Shown here: in pieces, positions 7,809-15,527 of the stretch
Numbering within the stretch: position 1 is the stretch's first letter
Layout of the letters: the number at the start of each line of letters is the position of its first letter
Origin: Kutzneria sp. CA-103260
GTDB taxonomy: Bacteria; Actinomycetota; Actinomycetes; Mycobacteriales; Pseudonocardiaceae
Assembly (NCBI RefSeq): GCF_018263855.1
Contig: NZ_CP073318.1
Coordinates: 5,890,001 to 5,954,000, forward strand
Reading direction: 5' to 3'
DNA length: 64,000 bases
Translations under genes and position numbers: made by a program
Notes under the pieces: model-generated
What the model was told of the DNA's origin: nothing
The model's input: the letters and a program-made list of their open reading frames with translations, nothing else
Database searches by the model: none

Positions 7809-8723
7809 CTACCTCCGCACGGTGTCCAGCAGTTCTCCCAACCCGGGATCGCCGAGATCGCTCAGCGCCCGCCCCCACTTCGCCGCCGACTCGGCCGCGT
7901 AGTCGAAATCGACCTCACGGCCGTCCAGCAGTCCACTGTGGACCCGGAACCACAGCGTCCAGGTCACGTTGGACATGGTCAGGTAGAGCCGGACCCGGGC
8001 CAGCAGCTGTTGGGAACGCTCCCGGCCGAAGTAGGCGCCGGCCAGCCGGGCCACGCCGTCAGCGTCCAGCAGCGCCTCGGCGGCGATGTCGCCGAGCTCG
8101 AAGCACGGGTCGTTCTGGCCGGACAGCTGGTAGTCGACGATGCGCACCCGGTCGCCCTCGGCGATGAAGTTCTCGGCCAGCAGGTCGTTGTGGCACGGCA
8201 CCCGGGGCAGCGGCCGGGCCGCCAGCGCCTCGCGGATGCGCGCCACCAGCGGCAGCTGGTCGGCGTAGCCGTCGGGCAGTCCGAGATCGTTGCGGTCGCA
8301 CAGGGCCAGGAACTCGGCCAGTTTCTCGAAGATGTCGAAGGTGTTGCCGAACGGTCGCCCGGCGTGCAACTGCCGGCAGGCCGCGGCGATGCCGTCCAGC
8401 CGCGCCGGCACGTCCGCCACGGACAGGGTCACGCCGTCCACGTACTCCAGCACCAGCGCGTGCTGCTCGGGCAGGACCCGCAGCACCCGCGGCCCGGCCC
8501 CGGTCTCGGCGGCCAGCACGGTGTTGGCGATCTCCTGGTCCATCGGCACGCCCAGACCGGCCGCGGTGACGGCCGGGTCCAGCACCCGCAGCACGAAGCG
8601 GTCGCCGCCGGCGTCGACCCGCACCACCCGGTGGCTGAGCCCGCCCTTGATCACGGTCAGCTCCACCGGCCCGGCGAACTCCGGGACCTTGGCGACGATC
8701 TCGTCCAGCAACCGGCCTCCCAT
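7809..8723 (-). CDS. Choline/ethanolamine kinase-like phosphotransferase
   Basis: 304 residues of the aminoglycoside phosphotransferase/choline kinase fold. The catalytic loop is CHNDLLAENF (Brenner motif with catalytic Asp), followed by IVDYQLSGQND in place of the DFG-like metal-binding motif. The N-lobe contains VIKGGLSHRVVRV and a VLRV Lys-region equivalent. The ATG at 8723 is chosen; an in-frame TTG 21 bases upstream is possible. It probably phosphorylates a small amino-alcohol. Its stop is 2 bases before the permease start, and it is divergent from the dehydrogenase at 8796, so transport, phosphorylation and demethylation of a methylated amine may be linked. Confidence 0.8.
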   Translation of the reverse strand: MGGRLLDEIVAKVPEFAGPVELTVIKGGLSHRVVRVDAGGDRFVLRVLDPAVTAAGLGVPMDQEIANTVLAAETGAGPRVLRVLPEQHALVLEYVDGVTLSVADVPARLDGIAAACRQLHAGRPFGNTFDIFEKLAEFLALCDRNDLGLPDGYADQLPLVARIREALAARPLPRVPCHNDLLAENFIAEGDRVRIVDYQLSGQNDPCFELGDIAAEALLDADGVARLAGAYFGRERSQQLLARVRLYLTMSNVTWTLWFRVHSGLLDGREVDFDYAAESAAKWGRALSDLGDPGLGELLDTVRR

Positions 8724-8795
8724 CCGCGGGGACGTGATCAGCAAGTGTCGGTCCGTGGCTGGCCACCGTCAACCCAATGCGGTAACAAGGGCGTC

Positions 8796-11246
8796 GTGGC
8801 AGCTGACAGGGCACTCCCCGACCGGGCCAAGATCGTGATCATCGGTGGCGGGGTGGGCGGCGCCAGCGTCGCCTACCACCTCGCCGGGCTGGGCGAGCGC
8901 GACGTGGTCGTGCTCGACCGCGACGAGCTGACCAGCGGCTCGACCTTCCACTCGGCCGGGCTGGTCGGGCAGCTGCGCTCCGACCCGACGCTGACCCGGA
9001 TGAACCAGTACTCGGCCCAGCTCTACGCCGAGCTCCAGCAGGGCGAGCACCCGCCGGGCTGGGTGCCGTGCGGCGGCATCCGGCTGGCCTGCACCCCGGA
9101 CCGGATGGCCGAGCTGCGCCGGCAGATCGGCTGGGCCCGGGCCTTCGACGTGCCGCTGGAGGAGATCAGCGCCGAGCAGGCTCGCGAGCTGTTCCCGCTG
9201 ATGAGCACCAAGGGCGTGCTCGGCGCCTCGTACCTGCCGACCGACGGCTACGTCGACCCCTCGCAGCTGGCCTACTCGCTGGCCGCCGGGGCCCGCGCCG
9301 GCGGCGTGCGCATCCACCAGCACACCCGGGTCACCGGCATCGACGTGCACCGGGGCCGGGTCACCGGGGTGCGCACCGATCGGGGGCGCATCGAGGCGGA
9401 GATCGTCGTCAACTGCGGCGGCATGTACGCGGCCGAGATCGGCCGGCTGGCCGGCGTGCGGATCCCGATCATCCCGATGTCCCACCAGTACGTGGTCACC
9501 GAGCCGGTGCGCGAGCGGGACGGCACCCACCTGCCGACACTGCGCGACCCTGACAACCTCGTCTACTGGCGCGAGGAGGTGGACGGGCTGCTGATGGGCG
9601 GTTACGAGCGCGACTCGCGGGCGTGGTCGCTGGACAACACCGGCCTGGACCGGATTCCGGCCGACTTCAACGGAAAGCTGCTGGCCGCCGACTGGGAGCG
9701 GTTCGCCGAGATCGGCGAGAACGCGGCGATGCGGGTGCCGGTGATGGACGGGCTGGGCATCCGCAAGCTGATCAACGGGCCGGAGGGCTTCACCCCGGAC
9801 AACGAGTTCTGCCTCGGCGAGACCGAGATCGGCGGCTTCTTCGTGGCGGCCGGCTTCTGCGCGCACGGCATCGCCGGCGCCGGCGGCATCGGCAAGGTGG
9901 TGGCCGAGTGGATCGTGGCCGGCGAGGCCCAGCTGGACGTGTCCCACATGGACATCCGCCGGTTCGGCCGGCAGTACCGGTCCCCGTCCTACACGCTGGC
10001 CCGGGTCACCGAGAACTACGAGACGTACTACGACATCCCGTTCCCGCACCGGCAGCGCTCGGCCGGCCGGCCGCTGCGGGTCTCGCCGGTGTACAGCTGG
10101 CATTCCCAGCAGCAGGCCCATTTCAGCGAGAAGTCGGGCTGGGAGCGGGTGGACTACTACCAGCACAACATGTACGGCGGCGACGACTTCATGCAGCCGC
10201 GGGGCTGGGCCGGCATGGGCTGGTCGCCGGCGATCGTCGCCGAGCACCGCGGCACCCGGGCCGCGGCCGGCCTGTTCGACGAGTCCTCGTTCGCCAAGAT
10301 CGAGGTGGCCGGGCCGGGCGCCGCCGAACTGCTGAGTTGGCTGTGCGCCAACGATGTCGACCGTGAGGTCGGCGCCGTGACCTACACCCAGGCGCTGAAC
10401 ACCCGCGGTGGCATCGAGTGCGACTTCACCGTGGCCCGCCTGGAGGAGCAGGTGTTCCGGATCGTCACCGGCACCGCCTACGGGTCGCGGGACCTGACCT
10501 GGCTGCGCCGGCACGCCCCGGACGACGGCTCGGTGCGGATCACCGACGTCACCGGCCAGTACACGTGTTTCGCCTTGTGGGGACCCAACTCCCGGCAGAT
10601 CCTGGCCCAGCTGACGCCGGCCGCCCTGGACAACGAGTCGTTCCCGTACATGAGCGCGCGGCAGATCACCGTCGGCGACGTGCCGCTGACCGCGCAGCGG
10701 GTGACGTTCGTCGGCGAACTCGGTTGGGAGCTCTACGCTTCCGCCGAGTACGGGGCCGCGCTGTGGTCGACGCTGTGGGAGTACGGGCAGGACCACGGGC
10801 TGATCGCCGCCGGCTACAAGGCGATCGACAGCCTGCGGCTGGAGAAGGGCTACCGGCTCTGGGGTTCCGACCTCACCCCCGACCACAACCCGTTCGAGGC
10901 CGGCCTGGGCTTCTGCGTCAAGAAGGACCAGCCGTTCCTGGGCCGGGACGCGCTGTTCGCGGCCAAGGAACGGGGCATCACCCGACGGCTGCGCTGCCTG
11001 ACGCTCAACGAGCCGCACGCCGTGCCGCTGGGCGGGGAGCCGGTGCGGGTGGCCGGCAAGGTCATCGGCCGGGTCACCTCCGGCGGTTTCGGCTACACCG
11101 TGGACAAGCCGATCGCCTTCGCCTACCTGCCGGCCGACACGGCCATCGGGACGGAGCTGTCCGTGGAGCTGTTCGGCGACTGGGTGAACGGCGTCGTCGT
11201 GCGGGATCCGCTGTTCGACCCGAAGGGCCTGCGGATCAAGGCCTAG
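8796..11246 (+). CDS. Dimethylglycine/sarcosine dehydrogenase, FAD- and folate-type
   Basis: 816 residues with the full architecture of dimethylglycine oxidase/dehydrogenase. An N-terminal FAD-binding DAO domain carries IIGGGVGGAS at 15-24. The segment TFHSAGLVGQLR contains His52, in the position that binds FAD covalently in this family. A FAO/GcvT-like domain follows from about residue 430, and a GcvT C-terminal barrel ends the protein. The GTG at 8796 follows AAGGG, and length fits the family. The enzyme oxidatively demethylates an N-methylated glycine and may pass the carbon to tetrahydrofolate. It is monocistronic and followed by a terminator. Dimethylglycine versus sarcosine cannot be decided from the sequence. 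Confidence 0.88.
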   Translation: MAADRALPDRAKIVIIGGGVGGASVAYHLAGLGERDVVVLDRDELTSGSTFHSAGLVGQLRSDPTLTRMNQYSAQLYAELQQGEHPPGWVPCGGIRLACTPDRMAELRRQIGWARAFDVPLEEISAEQARELFPLMSTKGVLGASYLPTDGYVDPSQLAYSLAAGARAGGVRIHQHTRVTGIDVHRGRVTGVRTDRGRIEAEIVVNCGGMYAAEIGRLAGVRIPIIPMSHQYVVTEPVRERDGTHLPTLRDPDNLVYWREEVDGLLMGGYERDSRAWSLDNTGLDRIPADFNGKLLAADWERFAEIGENAAMRVPVMDGLGIRKLINGPEGFTPDNEFCLGETEIGGFFVAAGFCAHGIAGAGGIGKVVAEWIVAGEAQLDVSHMDIRRFGRQYRSPSYTLARVTENYETYYDIPFPHRQRSAGRPLRVSPVYSWHSQQQAHFSEKSGWERVDYYQHNMYGGDDFMQPRGWAGMGWSPAIVAEHRGTRAAAGLFDESSFAKIEVAGPGAAELLSWLCANDVDREVGAVTYTQALNTRGGIECDFTVARLEEQVFRIVTGTAYGSRDLTWLRRHAPDDGSVRITDVTGQYTCFALWGPNSRQILAQLTPAALDNESFPYMSARQITVGDVPLTAQRVTFVGELGWELYASAEYGAALWSTLWEYGQDHGLIAAGYKAIDSLRLEKGYRLWGSDLTPDHNPFEAGLGFCVKKDQPFLGRDALFAAKERGITRRLRCLTLNEPHAVPLGGEPVRVAGKVIGRVTSGGFGYTVDKPIAFAYLPADTAIGTELSVELFGDWVNGVVVRDPLFDPKGLRIKA

Positions 11247-11290
11247 CCCCCTCGGCGGCGAATTCTTTTACCCAGCAGCAAAACAAGGTG

Positions 11291-11314
11291 AGGGGCTCCC
11301 GAACGGGAGCCCCT
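11291..11314 (+). terminator. Terminator after the dehydrogenase gene
   Basis: AGGGGCTCCC-GAAC-GGGAGCCCCT is a perfect 10-base stem with a 4-base loop, 45 bases after the stop codon. The remaining bases up to 11457 hold no gene. Confidence 0.8.
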
Positions 11315-11457
11315 TGCGTGTCACGCGACTCGGCCGAACTCCGGTTCCTCCATGGCTTCAACCTCCCCCAGGCTCGCCCATGGAAGAAGTATCCCGACCG
11401 GCGGCCGGCCGCCGACAGACCCGGTAATGCCCACTCGGCATGGGTAAACTCACCCAG

Positions 11458-12099
11458 TCACGCCGGTTCGGCAGGCCCCAGTCCCTGCCGCTTCGCATAT
11501 TCCACGGCCTCGGCCCGGTTCTGCAATCCCACCTTCGTATAGGCGTGGTTGAGATGGGTCTTCACGGTGGCCTCGCTGACGCTGAGCCGGCGGGCGATCT
11601 CGGCGTTGGTCAGCCCGGCGGCGACCAGCCCCAGCACGTCGGCCTCGCGGGCGGTCAGCTCGCCCCGGTGATCGCGGCCGGCCGGCCGGCGCGGCGTGCC
11701 GCCACCGCCGGCGGCCACCGCGCGCAGGGCCTGGATCACCCGGTCCCGGTCGGCCATCGGCGGCAGCCAGCCGGCCGCGCCGGCCTGCAGCACCGGCAGC
11801 ACCTGCTCGTTGGTCACCGGCGGCACCGGGATCACGATCACCGCGGTCGCCGGGTGCTCGGCCCGCACCGTGCGGGTCAGCTCGACCGGGTCGCCGCCGG
11901 GCAGGGCCAGGCCCAGCAGCAGCACCTCGGGTCGGTGTCGATCTAGTAGCGGGGGGACCTGGGCGTGATGCGTCGCCGTGCCGACCACGGCGACGCCGGG
12001 TAAGTGCCCCAGGGCGCTGTCCAGGCCGGATCTGACCGGAGCGCGGTCCTCGGCGACCACGACGCGGACGATCGGATTGTCCAAAGCCGTCATGGGCAA
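11458..12099 (-). CDS. LuxR/NarL-type regulator with degenerate receiver
   Basis: 213 residues. A receiver-like domain occupies about residues 8-125 and a LuxR HTH about 145-205 (LTAREADVLGLVAAGLTNAEI then ARRLSVSEATVKTHLNHAYTKVG). The receiver keeps the acidic pair AED near residue 17, but the phosphoacceptor position in VLLLGLALPGGD is Gly rather than Asp, and the usual Thr and Lys are also missing. It is therefore unlikely to be switched by phosphorylation and may respond to a ligand or partner, as known for atypical receivers. No histidine kinase is adjacent. Confidence 0.85.
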   Translation of the reverse strand: MPMTALDNPIVRVVVAEDRAPVRSGLDSALGHLPGVAVVGTATHHAQVPPLLDRHRPEVLLLGLALPGGDPVELTRTVRAEHPATAVIVIPVPPVTNEQVLPVLQAGAAGWLPPMADRDRVIQALRAVAAGGGGTPRRPAGRDHRGELTAREADVLGLVAAGLTNAEIARRLSVSEATVKTHLNHAYTKVGLQNRAEAVEYAKRQGLGPAEPA

Positions 12100-12157
12100 A
12101 TGATGGTATGCCTACCCGAATCGCACCCAGACTTTGGCGTCGATTCCGCCCGGTCGG

Positions 12158-12757
12158 TCAGGCCGCCAGCGCCGCCAGCACGAAGTCGGCGATCTCGGCC
12201 CCCAGTTGCTCGGCCGACTTGGGTCCGTCCGGCCGATACCAAGTCGGCAATTGGTTCACCACGCCCAGCGCGATCAGCACGGCGGTGTCGGCCGGCACCA
12301 CCGCCGCGAACTCGCCGGCGGCCTGCGCCTTGGCGATCACGTCCCGGAAGGTGCGCTGGTAGCGGCGCCGGTCGGCCCGGAAGGCGGCCATCCGCTCCGA
12401 GTTCAGCTTGTGCATCTCCCGGACGAACACGGCCGTCTCGTCGATCCGGGCGGCGGTCGAGACGACCAGGTTCATCAGGATCGCCCGCACCGTCTCCTTC
12501 GCGCCCAGGTCCTGCGCGATGATCGCGTCCAGGTCGGCGGTCTGCAGCCCGATCAGCGAGTGGTAGATCTCGTAGAGCAGGTCGTCCTTGGAGTCGAAGT
12601 AGTGGTAGAGCGCGCCCTTGGTCACCTCGGCGGCGGCCACCACCTCCTGCACCGTGGTGGCGTCGAAACCCTTTTCCGCGAAGAGTTTCACCGCCGCGCG
12701 CAGGATGCGGCTCTCCATCGGGGTCAGCTCGCCGCGCCCCTGGGATGCCTTGGTCAC
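12158..12757 (-). CDS. TetR-family regulator
   Basis: 199 residues. The HTH lies at about 12-60, with the TetR signature FDATTVQEVVAAAEVTKGAL then YHYFDSKDDLLYEI, and a C-terminal domain typical of regulators of fatty-acid or acyl-CoA genes. The GTG at 12757 follows GGTGGGGAG; longer in-frame extensions lie over the LLM gene and are rejected. It is the last gene of a minus-strand SDR-LLM-TetR operon (16-base gap after LLM). The palindrome at 14597-14612, at the head of this operon, is its likely operator. Confidence 0.9.
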   Translation of the reverse strand: MTKASQGRGELTPMESRILRAAVKLFAEKGFDATTVQEVVAAAEVTKGALYHYFDSKDDLLYEIYHSLIGLQTADLDAIIAQDLGAKETVRAILMNLVVSTAARIDETAVFVREMHKLNSERMAAFRADRRRYQRTFRDVIAKAQAAGEFAAVVPADTAVLIALGVVNQLPTWYRPDGPKSAEQLGAEIADFVLAALAA

Positions 12758-12773
12758 GCTCCCCACCTCACTT

Positions 12774-13724
12774 CTACTTCTTGCCCAGGGCCCTGACCAC
12801 GTCGAACTGGTCGGCGCCGGAGGGCAACACCATGATCGCCGGAGTGTCCAGGCCCTGCTCGACGTACTCCTGGACGCGCTCGCGGCAGCGGTCCAGGCTG
12901 CCATGCACGATCAGGTCGTCCACCACGTGGTCCGGGATCGCGGCGTTCGCGCCCTTGCGGTCGCCCGCGGCCCACAGCCGGTGCATCTCGGCCAGCGCCT
13001 CGGTGCGGCCCAGCCAGTCGTGGAACGCCGCGTAGGCCGGCACGGTCAGGTAGCTGCTGATCAGCATCCGACCCAAAGCCCTTGCCGCCGCAACATCTTC
13101 CGTGGGACAGACGAAGATCCGCGCCACCAGTTCCTTGTCCGCGCCCAACTCCGCCCGCACCTTCGGCACGTCGGTCGGGGCCAGCCAGTTGGTGATCGCA
13201 CCGTCGGCCTCCTTGGCGGCCAGCCGCAGCATGCCCGGCCGCAGCGCCGCCAGCATGATCTGCGGCGGCTGCTCGGGCGCGCGCTCCAGCTTGAACCGGC
13301 TGACCCGGAACGAGCCGAAGTCGCCGTCCACCTTCTCGCCGGCCAGCGCCGGCTTGAGGAACCGCAGCGTGTCACGGACGTGCGCGAACGGCTCGGTGAA
13401 CTCGCGGGCGTTCCAGCCCTGCACGATCACCGGCGAGGACGAGCCGATGCCCAGCGCGAACCGGCCCGGGGCCAGCTCGGCGATGGTGGCCGCCTGCATG
13501 GCCAGCAGGCCCGGGCCGCGGGTGTAGACCGGGGCGATGGCCGTGCCCAGGCGCAGCGTCGGCGCCCACTCCGCGGCCAGGGCCAGCGGCGTGAAGGCGT
13601 CCGTGCCGGCCGTCTCGGCCGACCACACGTCGGTGTAGCCCAGGTCGGGCAGCGACTTGACCAGGTCACGCTGCTTGGGCAGCGGAATGCCGGCCAGCGG
13701 CAGGGTGATTCCCCAACGACTCAC
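12774..13724 (-). CDS. LLM-class F420-dependent oxidoreductase
   Basis: A 316-residue TIM-barrel oxidoreductase of the bacterial luciferase-like superfamily. The N-terminus WGITLPLAGIP and the central segment LAPGRFALGIGSSSPVIVQ are typical of the F420-dependent branch. The C-terminal part contains GSLDRCRERVQEYVEQGLDT, the usual end of this family. The GTG at 13724 is preferred, because GAGGTG supplied by repeat family C lies at good spacing; a GTG two codons earlier is possible. It is cotranscribed with an upstream SDR and a downstream TetR gene. The substrate is unknown. Confidence 0.85.
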   Translation of the reverse strand: MSRWGITLPLAGIPLPKQRDLVKSLPDLGYTDVWSAETAGTDAFTPLALAAEWAPTLRLGTAIAPVYTRGPGLLAMQAATIAELAPGRFALGIGSSSPVIVQGWNAREFTEPFAHVRDTLRFLKPALAGEKVDGDFGSFRVSRFKLERAPEQPPQIMLAALRPGMLRLAAKEADGAITNWLAPTDVPKVRAELGADKELVARIFVCPTEDVAAARALGRMLISSYLTVPAYAAFHDWLGRTEALAEMHRLWAAGDRKGANAAIPDHVVDDLIVHGSLDRCRERVQEYVEQGLDTPAIMVLPSGADQFDVVRALGKK

Positions 13725-13730
13725 GTCCAC

Positions 13731-13789
13731 ACCTCGCTAGCGCTCGGCGTGCGTTCTGCGTTGGATGATTCGCTCGCAAGCTCGCTCAT
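13731..13789 (-). repeat. RBS-bearing repeat, family C copy 1
   Basis: On the minus strand the element begins TGAGCGAGCTTGCGAGCGAA and ends GCCGAGCGCTAGCGAGGTGT, directly in front of the LLM start codon. The same two blocks occur at 17603-17674 in front of another gene. The GAGGTG at its end serves as ribosome binding site. Confidence 0.85.
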
Positions 13790-13792
13790 GCT

Positions 13793-14557
13793 TCACACCA
13801 CCATCGGCCGGATCGTGGCGCCGCCGTCGATGACCAGGGTCTGCCCGGTCATCCAGGACGAGTCGTCGCCGGCCAGGAAGACCGCCGCCTTGGCGATGTC
13901 CTCCGGCTCGCCGATGCGGCCCAGCGGCAGCGCCTTGTTCAGGCGCTCCTCGTTGTTCTCCCACAGGCCGCGGGCCAGGTGGGTGCGCACCACGCCCGGC
14001 GCGATCGCGTTCACCCGGGTGGTGGGGGCGAGCTCCATGGCGAACTGGCGGGTCAGGTGGATCACCGCCGCCTTGGTGGCGTTGTAGTAGCCGATGCCGA
14101 TCTCCGGCGCCAGGCCGCCGATCGAGGCGATGTTGATGATCGAGCCGCCGGTCGCGGACATCGAGGCCTTCCACACCAGGCCGGTCCACAGCACGATGGA
14201 CATCTGGTTGACCTGCACGGTCTTCTCCGCGCGGGGGATGTCCAGGTCCACCATCGGGCCGAAGTACGGGTTGGTGCCGGCGTTGTTGACCAGCACGTCG
14301 ATGCCGCCGAACTCGGCGACCGCCGCCTCCACACACGCCTGGGCCTGCTCCTGGTCGCCCACGTGGGCCGCCTTGGCCAGCACCTTGGCGCCCGGCTGGG
14401 CCGCGCGCAGCTCGGCGGCGACCTCGTCGAGGGCGTCCTGCTTGCGGGAGGAGAGCACCACGTTCGCGCCCTGGGCGGCCAGCTCGAAGGCGATCGCCTT
14501 GCCGATGCCGCGGGACGCGCCGGTGATCAGCGCGGTCTTGCCGGTCAGACCTGACAT
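13793..14557 (-). CDS. SDR-family oxidoreductase
   Basis: A 254-residue classical short-chain dehydrogenase. The cofactor motif is TGASRGIG near residue 11, NNAG follows at about 90, the catalytic Ser lies in INIASIGG, and YYNATK carries the catalytic Tyr-x-x-x-Lys. The C-terminus IDGGATIRPMVV is usual for FabG-like enzymes. The ATG at 14557 follows AGGAG. It is the first gene of the minus-strand SDR-LLM-TetR operon and is divergent from another SDR across a palindromic operator. It probably interconverts a ketone and an alcohol on an acyl or ring substrate. Confidence 0.9.
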   Translation of the reverse strand: MSGLTGKTALITGASRGIGKAIAFELAAQGANVVLSSRKQDALDEVAAELRAAQPGAKVLAKAAHVGDQEQAQACVEAAVAEFGGIDVLVNNAGTNPYFGPMVDLDIPRAEKTVQVNQMSIVLWTGLVWKASMSATGGSIINIASIGGLAPEIGIGYYNATKAAVIHLTRQFAMELAPTTRVNAIAPGVVRTHLARGLWENNEERLNKALPLGRIGEPEDIAKAAVFLAGDDSSWMTGQTLVIDGGATIRPMVV

Positions 14558-14596
14558 CTTCGTCGCTCCTGTGGTCGGGTGACCCCCACGGTACAA

Positions 14597-14612
14597 TACC
14601 GACCAGTCGGTA
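14597..14612. promoter_or_regulatory. Palindromic TetR-type operator
   Basis: TACCGAC-CA-GTCGGTA is a perfect 7-base-arm palindrome between divergent SDR genes starting at 14557 and 14641. ACCGAC/GTCGGT arms are common in operators of actinobacterial TetR regulators. The TetR at 12158-12757 is the probable ligand. Confidence 0.75.
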
Positions 14613-14640
14613 CGCAGGCACTAGCTGGGAGGTCGACGGA

Positions 14641-15432
14641 ATGCAGGTGCGCGACAGTGTGGTCGTGGTGACCGGGGCCGGCCGGGGAATCGGGGCCGCG
14701 CTGGCCCGCCGGTTCGCCGCCGAGGGCGCCGCCGGCATTGTCGTCTCCGACGTGAACGCCTCGGCGGCCGAGGAGGTGGCTTCCGCCATCGGCGCGCAGG
14801 CCATTGCCGTGCCCGCCGACGTCACCGACGCCGACCAGGTGGCCGCCCTCGTCGCCGCCGCCGAGAAGGCCTTCGGCCCGGTGGACCTGTTCTGCTCCAA
14901 CGCCGGCGTCGCCTTCGGCCGCGGCCTGGAGGCCTCACCGGCCGACTGGGCCGCGAACCTCAACGTCAACGTCATGGCCCACGTGCACGCGGCCAACGCC
15001 GTCCTGCCGTCGATGCTCGCGCGCGGGCAGGGCTACCTGCTGAACACCGCCTCCGCCGCCGGCCTGCTGATGGCCCCCGGCGACGCCCCGTACACCGTGT
15101 CCAAGCACGCCGCCGTCGCCTTCGCCGAATGGCTGTCGGCCACCTACGGCGACCAGGGCATCAAGGTCAGCGTCCTGTGTCCCATGGGCGTGCGGACCGA
15201 CATGCTCATGCCCGGCATCGAACAGGGTGAGACCGCCGCGCTGGCCGTGGCCGCCTTCGGTGACATCCTCGAACCCGACCAGGTCGCCGGCATCGTCGTG
15301 GACGGCCTGGCCGCCGAGAAGTTCCACATCCTGCCGCACCCCGAGGTCGGCACCTTCGTCGAGCGCAAGGCCGCCGACGTCGACCGCTGGCTCTCCGGCA
15401 TGCGCCGCGCCGCCGCCCAACTCCCCCACTGA
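14641..15432 (+). CDS. SDR-family oxidoreductase
   Basis: 263 residues. TGAGRGIG binds NAD(P), SNAGV replaces NNAG, LNTASAAG carries the catalytic Ser, and YTVSK carries Tyr/Lys. The C-terminus is longer than in FabG-type enzymes and resembles SDRs acting on steroid- or lipid-like substrates. The start follows GGGAGG at 14628. It is divergent from the SDR-LLM-TetR operon and shares its operator, so the four genes probably form one regulon. Confidence 0.9.
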   Translation: MQVRDSVVVVTGAGRGIGAALARRFAAEGAAGIVVSDVNASAAEEVASAIGAQAIAVPADVTDADQVAALVAAAEKAFGPVDLFCSNAGVAFGRGLEASPADWAANLNVNVMAHVHAANAVLPSMLARGQGYLLNTASAAGLLMAPGDAPYTVSKHAAVAFAEWLSATYGDQGIKVSVLCPMGVRTDMLMPGIEQGETAALAVAAFGDILEPDQVAGIVVDGLAAEKFHILPHPEVGTFVERKAADVDRWLSGMRRAAAQLPH

Positions 15433-15435
15433 CCC

Positions 15436-15522
15436 CCGCGAGTCCCGCTCTCGGGCAACTGAACGTCGAGTTCCAGCAGGACCGGAACTCGACTCATGCT
15501 TGCCCGAGAGCGGGACTCGCGG
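15436..15522. repeat. Nested palindrome, family A copy 2
   Basis: Perfect 20-base outer arms GCGAGTCCCGCTCTCGGGCA (15438-15457) and its complement (15501-15520). The loop contains CGAGTTCC and GGAACTCG as an inner inverted pair. It lies between the convergent SDR and peptidase genes and may terminate both. Confidence 0.92.
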
Positions 15523-15527
15523 TGTTC

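Noticed and set aside
7938-11246. A long N-terminal extension of the dimethylglycine dehydrogenase
   Set aside because: It is antisense to the kinase gene; the FAD motif and ribosome binding site place the start at 8796.
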